The notes beneath the pieces were generated by a model that saw only the letters and a program-made list of their open reading frames with translations, was not told the origin of the DNA and did not search any database. From assembly GCA_041987425.1 (NCBI GenBank), contig JBHIWP010000228.1:1-9589 (forward strand): a stretch of DNA of 9,589 nt, read 5' to 3'. Shown here piece by piece: positions 1 through 5,379 of the stretch. The stretch's first letter is position 1, and each line of letters begins with the position of its first letter. The stretch comes from Leptofilum sp041987425 (GTDB lineage: Bacteria > Chloroflexota > Anaerolineae > Promineifilales > Promineifilaceae). Position numbers and translations under genes: made by a program.

Positions 1-107
1 GGGATCGACGGCAGTGAGGAATCCACCGTCGTGGTAGCGGGAGCAAAGATTGCACCGACCCCAACAACCCAGATGGCTTTGACCAGACTATTACCCAGTT
101 TGGCGTA
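1..107 (+). other. Upstream coding part of the RHS gene, out of frame
   Basis: This stretch reads as protein in two frames. Frame 1 from base 1 is open and gives GIDGSEESTVVVAG. The frame used by the RHS gene has a TGA at 15-17 but from about base 42 reads SKDCTDPNNPDGFDQTITQF, which runs smoothly into the annotated protein. Adding one G to the GGG run at 39-41 joins the two (GCG GGG AGC AAA GAT) into one continuous frame. The simplest reading is that the RHS gene begins upstream of the window and carries a one-base loss here, either a sequencing or assembly error or a real frameshift. Confidence 0.6.
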
Positions 108-3100
108 TTGGGTGGCGCGGGCAATGTGATCGGCGTAGACGGCAACGTCTCCATGTCCCGCGGCCTGGGGCGCACCAGCGTGGGTCTGGACCCCCTGGGC
201 CACATCAGCGTGGGCACCAGCGATACGCTGGGCCGCCTGACGTCCGTAGAAGAGTTCGCCACCTACTATGATGCGTTTGCTGGCGGCAGCTTTGACAATG
301 ACCCGTCTGACTGGACCCTGGTGGGCAACCGCACCGATGCCAACGCCACCGTTGACGGGCAGCCTGCCCTGAAAGTGTGGGGCAACGTCCCCTGGGAGAG
401 CGTCCCGGCCACGCGTACGGGCTACCCGCTGCAGGCCCCCGGCGGCATTTTCTTCCGCTTCCGTCTGGACGACACGAACTTTGCCGGACGCATCGGTCTG
501 CACCGAGACAACTACACCGGCTTCATGGGTCTTGGCTTTTTTGATAACAAGATTACGCTCGATTACAAGCGAACCAGCGACACAGCCAATACGCAGCTGG
601 GCATTCCCCAGGTGGCCAACGTGTGGTACCGGGCGCAGATGACGATTGATCCAGACGGCCGTCTCACCTGGCGCGTATGGCGTGAAGACAAGCCGGGCGA
701 TCCCAACCACCAATTTAGCTGGACGTTGGACAATCCCACCGACAACGCCTTCTTCAAGGATGAGCAGTACAGCTTTTTTGTCCACGCTGGCTCTGACGAT
801 GGCAATTCGGCCGTTTACATTGCCGACTACCGCGAAGCCGACGTTCACTTCACCAGCTACGACTATGACCTGGGCGATAACCTGACCAGCGTTACCGATG
901 CCGTGGGCAACCAGACCACCATTATCTACAACGAACTGGGCCAGAAAATCAGCATGAACGACCCCGACATGGGGTACTGGACATACGGCTACGACAGCAG
1001 CGGCAACTTGGTTCGCCAGACGGATGCCAAAGACCAGCGCATCTGCTTCTACTATGACGCGGCCAACCGCCTGCAGGGTAAGTACCATCAAGGCAGCGGC
1101 GCGGGTGACTGTTCTGCATTGCCCACGGGTACCGCCTTAGCCACATACAGCTACTATACTGCGGGCATTGGCCTGGGGCAAACGCGGCTGCAATCGATCA
1201 ATAACCCTGACTACAGCGAGAGCTTTGCCTACGACTGGCGCGGTCGGCCCACCAGCCACAGCCGCACCATCGACGGCACGGGCTACACCATGACCTACAA
1301 CAGCTATGATCTAATGGATCGGCCGTTGCAGATGACCTATCCTAACGGCGAACTGGTAACGCTGAGCTATGACGGCCAGTTTGAAGAGACCTTGCAGGCA
1401 GGTGCAGACCTGTTGGTGAGCAACCTGACGCACAACGAGCTGGGCAAGCTGGTGCAGCTAGACAGAGGCAATGGCGTTTCCACTCAATACAGCTACTTCG
1501 ATGCCAGCAACGCCTTCCGCCTGCAAAACATCCAGCACGGCGCGGCGGGCGATGCGCTGCCAGACTACGCCTTTGCCTACGACGCCATCGGCAACGTGCT
1601 GAACCTGACGGAAAGCACCAGCGGCGACAGCCAGACCCAGTTTTTCGTCTACGACAGCCTCAATCGCCTGACGAGCGCCACAGCGGCCGTTGCGGGCAGC
1701 ATCCCCGGCTACAGCAAGGGCTACACCTACGACCAAATCGGCAATATCAGCAGCATGGATGGTCAGACCTATGATTATGGCGCAAGCCAGCCTCATGCGG
1801 TCAAGACCATTTCCGGCGGGCAAAGCTTCGGCTACGATGCAAATGGCAACATGACCGTGCGCACCGACGCCACGGGTTCCTACACTCAGGCGTGGGATGT
1901 GGAAAATCGACTCATTTCTGTGACTCAATCCGGCGCTGGCACCACCAGCTTTGCCTACGACGTGGGCGGCATTCGCCTCAAGACGTCAGCTCCAGATGGC
2001 ACAGTAACCCACTACCCCTTCCCCAACTACGAAGTTGAAGAGCGCGTAGAAATGGTGGAGGCGGACCTTATCTATGTTAGTTCCAGCACTGGTGGCACGC
2101 TGCCAGACGGCGTGGGTGGCACTTTCTCCTTCGCCGATGAGGATATTCTGCTTTACGACCCCACCAATGATGCCTGGTCACTGTACCTGGATGGCTCGTC
2201 TATTGGGTTAGGTGCAACGGACATTGATGCCTTTACCTTTTTAGCCGACGGCAGCATCTTGATGAGTTTCGATGCCCCCATCTTTCTCTCCGATATTGGC
2301 GCAACCGTGGATGATTCTGACATCGTGCACTACAAGAGTGGCGAGTTGGGTAGTGAAAGCTACTTTGAGATGTATCTGCATGGCGACACCATTGGCCTGA
2401 CGACGAATGATGAGGATATTGATGCCCTGAGCACCTCGCCCGGTGGCGCCGTTATCTTTAGCACGGTGGGGCCCTTCAGTGTAGACGGGCTGAGTGGGCA
2501 GGATGAGGATTTGGCCTGGTACGATGCCAGTGCTGGCAAAGGCACCAATTGGCTGCTCTATCTGGATGGGTCCAGCATTGGCCTGACGGGCAGCAGTGAA
2601 GATGTATCGGCCGTTCACTTCGAGCCTGGTTATCTCTATCTCTCTACCGTGGGTGCGTTTAGCAGTGGCACTGTGAGCGGTACGGGGGCCGATGCCTTCA
2701 ACTGTGATGGGCTTTACCAGGGCAGCTGCACGGCGCAAGCACCCTTGTATTGGGACGGCTCTGAGCACGACTTTGGTGGTGAGGTGATTGATGGCTTTGC
2801 CATTGGCACAACGCAGGTTCCCGGCGGCACGACGATAGAGACGCGCACCAGCTACGGCCTGGCAGGGCAGGTGATTGCCCAGCGCACCATCAGCAGCCCA
2901 CCCAATGCGGCGCGCGATGGCCTGCGCTACCTGCACGGCGACCATTTGGGCAGCGCCACGGCCATGAGTGACGCCAGCGGCAGCTACGTGCCCCAGACGC
3001 TGGCCCGCTTCCTGCCCTTTGGCGGCTACCGCACGGAGCCGCTGGCTAGCCTGACGGAACTGGGCTTCACAGGCCACCACGAGAACCGCGACATTGGCCT

Positions 3101-4034
3101 GACGTACATGAATGCACGATATTATGTGCCGGGAATCGGTAGGTTTGTTAGTACTGATAGCATCGTGCCTGAGTTGAACAACCCACAGCAACTTAATCGA
3201 TACACTTATGTGCTAAACAACGCGGTAACATTTAATGATCCTAGTGGTCATTGTATATTCGGTATAGACACAGCTGTTTGTGTTGCGGTTGCCTTTGGGG
3301 CAGTGTTAGGCATGGGTGTAGATTATGCTATTCAAGGATATTCAAATATGCAAGATGGTATGGAGTTTAATGAGGCATTTAGCTGGGGAAACATTAATAA
3401 AGCGGAGCTTGTGGGTTCAGGGATTGGCGGGGCAGTATCTGGCGGGCTGTCGGCTTATGCATTGCCTGCAGTACCTCTCATTTTTAAAGGGAGTACTGTA
3501 GGAACAATTGGGGGATCGTTCTTTGTAGGTGCTTCGGCTAATGTAATAGGTGACATATCAAGCAGGGCAACTACTTCCATTATCACTGGCACTCCACAAC
3601 CAGATATGTTAGATCCTATGTCATACCTCAATTCATTCTTATATGGAGGAATAAGTGGCTCTGCAACAGCTACTATAAATATAGCTTTTGATGGTTTAGC
3701 TCAATCTAGTGGTGCGGCTGCTCGATCTCAATATATTGATGAGTTTATGGAAACCGCAGCAAATGATCTGTGGGATCATCAAATGGCCTTAGGTGAAGCT
3801 CTATATCCCCCCCCTCCATCGGATATATCTGGTACAATTTTGTGGATGAATATGGAAATGGGGCCAACGGTAATTCCCTCAACACCCAATAATGGTATTA
3901 TTAATGCTATGGCATTTTCTACGGGCTTAATAGTTGATTCTAATGTTCTTGGGGCAACTACAGGGTTTCCTCCAGCCACCCCTACAGGCACTCAAGGATA
4001 TTTAGATTCTACAGGAGCAGGGAAATGTTGTTAA
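108..4034 (+). CDS. RHS/YD-repeat polymorphic-toxin-type protein (5' end outside window)
   Basis: RHS proteins are large secreted or surface shells that enclose a variable C-terminal toxin used against neighbouring cells. The TTG at 108 is only the first possible start after an upstream stop; coding signal continues before it, so the true start is probably outside the window. Seen in order (residues counted from the TTG): linker 1-46; a jelly-roll/ConA-like insert at about 47-249; YD repeats at about 250-325 (YDYDLGDNLTSVTDAVGN, YGYDSSGNLVRQTDA, YYDAANRL) and 365-640 (YDAIGNVLNL, YDSLNRLTSA, YDANGNMTVRTDATGSY); a four-fold repeat insert at 654-908; the RHS core at about 930-1048 (YLHGDHLGSA, RFLPFGGYR, GLTYMNARYY, IGRFVSTDS, LNRYTYVLNN, ending DPSGH); then a 260-residue tip. 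The GC-rich body changes to AT-rich near 3115. No signal peptide is visible because the N-terminus is missing. The family call is secure; the toxin activity is unknown. Confidence 0.93.
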   Translation: MGGAGNVIGVDGNVSMSRGLGRTSVGLDPLGHISVGTSDTLGRLTSVEEFATYYDAFAGGSFDNDPSDWTLVGNRTDANATVDGQPALKVWGNVPWESVPATRTGYPLQAPGGIFFRFRLDDTNFAGRIGLHRDNYTGFMGLGFFDNKITLDYKRTSDTANTQLGIPQVANVWYRAQMTIDPDGRLTWRVWREDKPGDPNHQFSWTLDNPTDNAFFKDEQYSFFVHAGSDDGNSAVYIADYREADVHFTSYDYDLGDNLTSVTDAVGNQTTIIYNELGQKISMNDPDMGYWTYGYDSSGNLVRQTDAKDQRICFYYDAANRLQGKYHQGSGAGDCSALPTGTALATYSYYTAGIGLGQTRLQSINNPDYSESFAYDWRGRPTSHSRTIDGTGYTMTYNSYDLMDRPLQMTYPNGELVTLSYDGQFEETLQAGADLLVSNLTHNELGKLVQLDRGNGVSTQYSYFDASNAFRLQNIQHGAAGDALPDYAFAYDAIGNVLNLTESTSGDSQTQFFVYDSLNRLTSATAAVAGSIPGYSKGYTYDQIGNISSMDGQTYDYGASQPHAVKTISGGQSFGYDANGNMTVRTDATGSYTQAWDVENRLISVTQSGAGTTSFAYDVGGIRLKTSAPDGTVTHYPFPNYEVEERVEMVEADLIYVSSSTGGTLPDGVGGTFSFADEDILLYDPTNDAWSLYLDGSSIGLGATDIDAFTFLADGSILMSFDAPIFLSDIGATVDDSDIVHYKSGELGSESYFEMYLHGDTIGLTTNDEDIDALSTSPGGAVIFSTVGPFSVDGLSGQDEDLAWYDASAGKGTNWLLYLDGSSIGLTGSSEDVSAVHFEPGYLYLSTVGAFSSGTVSGTGADAFNCDGLYQGSCTAQAPLYWDGSEHDFGGEVIDGFAIGTTQVPGGTTIETRTSYGLAGQVIAQRTISSPPNAARDGLRYLHGDHLGSATAMSDASGSYVPQTLARFLPFGGYRTEPLASLTELGFTGHHENRDIGLTYMNARYYVPGIGRFVSTDSIVPELNNPQQLNRYTYVLNNAVTFNDPSGHCIFGIDTAVCVAVAFGAVLGMGVDYAIQGYSNMQDGMEFNEAFSWGNINKAELVGSGIGGAVSGGLSAYALPAVPLIFKGSTVGTIGGSFFVGASANVIGDISSRATTSIITGTPQPDMLDPMSYLNSFLYGGISGSATATINIAFDGLAQSSGAAARSQYIDEFMETAANDLWDHQMALGEALYPPPPSDISGTILWMNMEMGPTVIPSTPNNGIINAMAFSTGLIVDSNVLGATTGFPPATPTGTQGYLDSTGAGKCC
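2067..2829 (+). repeat. Four tandem ~63-residue protein repeats inserted in the RHS barrel region
   Basis: Four units begin near 2067, 2262, 2457 and 2640 (65, 65, 61 and about 63 residues). Each has a STVGxF/FSFA-like strand, an acidic D-x-D-I/L-x-x-Y element (ADEDILLYD, DDSDIVHYK, QDEDLAWYD), a LYLDGSSIGL or MYLHGDTIGL strand and an acidic DxDID or SEDVSA turn. The fourth unit is diverged (LYWDGSEHDF). The pattern suggests stacked beta-blades and possible metal binding by the acidic loops; that is inference. Units 1 and 3 share LYLDGSSIGL exactly, suggesting fairly recent internal duplication. Confidence 0.75.
3249..4034 (+). other. Variable C-terminal tip of the RHS protein (candidate toxin)
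   Basis: Residues 1049-1308, directly after the conserved DPSGH that closes RHS cores. It begins with a hydrophobic segment (TAVCVAVAFGAVLGMGVDYA) and a glycine-rich, membrane-like part (VGSGIGGAVSGGLSAYA, GGSFFVGASANVIG), as is usual for the pre-toxin linker. The last ~110 residues (QYIDEFMETAANDLWDHQ, YPPPPSDISG, ending TGAGKCC) match no toxin I recognise, and no HNH, deaminase, RNase or ADP-ribosyltransferase motif was found. The DNA is AT-rich, unlike the body of the gene. It could also be an inactive or pore-forming tip. Confidence 0.6.
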
Positions 4035-4101
4035 GAAACCTTAGCTTGCTCTGGCCAGCCTCCTGACCACGCCAGTCTAGTGTCCTGAAAGTAATTAATA
4101 T

Positions 4102-4135
4102 AACGGCCGTTACTCCCCCAGTAACGGTCGTTTTT
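4102..4135 (+). terminator. Rho-independent terminator of the RHS gene
   Basis: A 13-bp stem (AACGGCCGTTACT, 4102-4114, with 4120-4132; one G-U-type mismatch), a CCCCC loop at 4115-4119 and a T run at 4131-4135. It lies 67 nt after the RHS stop codon. The left arm contains the palindrome AACGGCCGTT that recurs across this window. Confidence 0.85.
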
Positions 4136-4303
4136 CATCACCTCTTCCCCTGGCAGCAGGGCATTTTTTGTTGGTGTGTCGGCAAACGGCCCTTGCTCTG
4201 GCCGCATCTCAGTCCCAAAGGGCTGCGCTCCCGACCGTGCCAGCCTGGGCAGCGCGGTGGGACACCTGCTACAGCGTAAATGTGTTTGCCAGTATCGTCC
4301 GTT
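4136..4303. other. Gene-free spacer between the RHS gene and the TA remnants
   Basis: Short frames are open on both strands here, but none has a convincing start site, a family signature or conserved-looking composition. This is where an immunity gene for the RHS tip would be expected, and nothing recognisable is present. The 12-mer CTTGCTCTGGCC occurs both just after the RHS gene (near 4044) and here (near 4192), hinting at small duplications or decayed sequence. Confidence 0.5.
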
Positions 4304-4501
4304 TCACCCCAACAACAGACTGGCGCAGTTTTGGTGACTGCGCCAGTCTGTTTCGTGTCTGGAAACATACATCTGAACAATGAAGGCATTAGTATTGCCC
4401 AGGCGAAGGTTGCTTTTGGTAGAGAGCGCCTTCCTGCTCTGCGATTGCCAATAAGCGTAGTCTGACCATGCTTCGTCTGTCCCGACCCGCTTTCTACTCA
4501 T
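4304..4501 (-). pseudogene. yoeB: Truncated yoeB toxin start fused to an antidote fragment
   Basis: The frame starts with an ATG that overlaps the end of yefM by 8 nt, exactly where yoeB sits in yefM-yoeB operons. Residues 1-21 (MSRKRVGTDEAWSDYAYWQS) match the usual YoeB N-terminus (T/S-D-E-A-W-x-D-Y-x-Y-W-Q). After that the RelE-fold and its catalytic C-terminal half are absent. Instead residues 24-44 (KALSTKSNLRLGNTNAFIVQ) align without gaps with residues 71-91 of the HTH antidote two genes upstream (12 of 21 identical). The remaining residues read through the hairpin and resemble nothing. The toxin is therefore almost certainly inactive. Confidence 0.75.
4314..4352. repeat. Perfect 16-bp inverted repeat (strong hairpin)
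   Basis: AACAGACTGGCGCAGT at 4314-4329 pairs exactly with 4337-4352 around a 7-nt loop (TTTGGTG). It lies at the 3' end of the minus-strand yoeB/antidote remnant, so it could serve as that operon's terminator, but only short T runs flank it. A half-like copy (CGCCAGTCTAGTGTCCTGAAA) sits after the RHS gene near 4073, compared with CGCCAGTCTGTTTCGTGTCTGG here, so a REP-like or mobile-element remnant is an alternative. Confidence 0.7.
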
Positions 4502-4748
4502 CCAGCAGCTCTTTTTCCGTTACCTGTCCCTGCTTGAACTGTTCAACAGAACGAGCAAGATGAGCCGCGTTGGCCGGGGATTTCAGTAAGTACCCGGTTT
4601 CGAGCAAGCTGTTAAAGGCGTCTAAAGACATCACCACGGTATCTTCAGCGTCCCGTCGCGTAATTACCGTGTGGTCTGCGTCATCTATGACTCGGTCCAA
4701 AACACGCTTCAGATTATTTCTTGCTTCTGAATAGGCAACAACTTTCAT
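4494..4748 (-). CDS. yefM: YefM-type antitoxin (Phd/YefM family)
   Basis: YefM binds and neutralises the mRNA-cleaving toxin YoeB and represses its own operon. The 84-residue length equals that of typical YefM. The N-terminal DNA-binding part shows YSEARNNLKRVLDRV and the ITRRDAEDTVVMSLDAFNSL core; the C-terminal toxin-binding part shows ETGYLLKSPANAAHLARSV and TEKELLDE, all close to family consensus. The ATG overlaps the stop of the upstream HTH gene in an ATGA, and a GGAGGG ribosome site (minus strand of 4755-4760) lies 6 nt before it, so translation is coupled. Its partner toxin is only a fragment, so this is an orphan antitoxin, possibly kept for regulation or for neutralising a toxin encoded elsewhere. 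Identification is confident. Confidence 0.93.
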   Translation of the reverse strand: MKVVAYSEARNNLKRVLDRVIDDADHTVITRRDAEDTVVMSLDAFNSLLETGYLLKSPANAAHLARSVEQFKQGQVTEKELLDE

Positions 4749-5089
4749 GGGCCACCCTCCGAAGCAATATACTGCGCCTTAGCGTTTTCCAAACGATGAG
4801 GCATCAACTGATAGCCCATGGCCCGCATGATTGCGTTAATGTTGTCCAGACGTGGATTGCCCTTCGCAGAGAGCGCCTTTTGCAAGCCCTGCCGGGTCAT
4901 CCCCACTTCTTCGGCCATGGTGGAAATGCCCTTAACGCGGGCAATGATGCGCAGAGCAGAGAGCAGCGTGGCTGAATCGCCATCCCGAGCGTAGTCGGCG
5001 AAGGTTTCGTTGAGAAAAGCGTCAATCTCTTTGGGATGTTGAGTGAAGTATTCGACAGAGACTGCATCCAGCGTACGGTAATCAGTCAT
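4745..5089 (-). CDS. HI1420/HigA-type addiction-module antidote (HTH regulator)
   Basis: A 114-residue helix-turn-helix protein of the addiction-module antidote family, whose members bind a RelE/HigB-like toxin and repress their own promoter. The N-terminal helices (TLDAVSVEYFTQHPKEIDAF) are followed by an XRE-like HTH at about residues 53-92: ISTMAEEVGMTRQGLQKALS and GNPRLDNINAIMRAMGYQL, a hallmark of this family. The chosen start is the ATG at 5089, giving a family-like N-terminus and a GGGAG ribosome site 10 nt upstream; an in-frame TTG at 5125 is less likely. It overlaps yefM by 4 nt. The family's toxin normally precedes the antidote, but only ~80 nt lie between promoter and gene and no toxin is encoded there. 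The protein has no disabling mutation that I can see. Confidence 0.85.
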   Translation of the reverse strand: MTDYRTLDAVSVEYFTQHPKEIDAFLNETFADYARDGDSATLLSALRIIARVKGISTMAEEVGMTRQGLQKALSAKGNPRLDNINAIMRAMGYQLMPHRLENAKAQYIASEGGP

Positions 5090-5178
5090 GAGATTTGTAC
5101 TCCCGCCAGGATTAGTTCTTAACAATGATGGTTTTGATGTTAGTCATGAACAAGTCTTTTGTGATTTGCAATATGAAA

Positions 5179-5207
5179 AGTGTAGCAGCGCAAACTATAG
5201 TTTGCAA
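5179..5207 (-). promoter_or_regulatory. Sigma70-type promoter of the antitoxin operon
   Basis: On the minus strand, TTGCAA (5202-5207) and TACACT (5179-5184) are separated by exactly 17 nt. The expected transcript start is near 5172, about 83 nt before the antidote ATG. The spacer overlaps the palindrome at 5190-5205. Confidence 0.6.
5190..5205. promoter_or_regulatory. 16-bp perfect palindrome, probable antidote operator
   Basis: GCAAACTATAGTTTGC is a perfect inverted repeat lying between the -35 and -10 elements of the antitoxin operon promoter. HTH antidotes commonly bind such dyads to repress their own transcription, so this is a good candidate autoregulatory site. The location is seen; the binding is inferred. 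Confidence 0.65.
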
Positions 5208-5282
5208 TTAGTTGCACGACGATTCAGTTTTATCAGAGAAATGAGGATAAGAAGACGGCCATTTTACCTGAAAAAACTTTTC

Positions 5283-5310
5283 TTGGAGCAAGGATTTGAA
5301 CTGTTATAAT
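5283..5310 (+). promoter_or_regulatory. Promoter of the 749-residue nuclease gene
   Basis: A consensus TATAAT at 5305-5310 lies 16 nt after TTGGAG (5283-5288). The predicted transcript begins near 5317, leaving an AT-rich leader of about 60 nt before the ATG at 5380. It faces away from the antitoxin promoter, so the two units are divergent. Confidence 0.55.
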
Positions 5311-5379
5311 AAATTACCTTTTTAGTTTCTCATTGCTTCATTTTAGAAGAAGTTTATTGGCACATTACAGAAGATTTCT

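Noticed and set aside
2241..3191. Long open frame on the minus strand (316 codons)
   Set aside because: It is antisense to the clearly coding RHS repeat and core region; it has no family resemblance and is the kind of frame expected opposite GC-rich codons.
4138..4389. Small frames on both strands tested as an RHS immunity gene
   Set aside because: Neither has a credible start or protein-like pattern, and both run across the 16-bp hairpin.
5088..5309. Small plus-strand frame before the nuclease gene
   Set aside because: It has no ribosome site, overlaps the antidote start, crosses the promoter palindrome and has no recognisable features.
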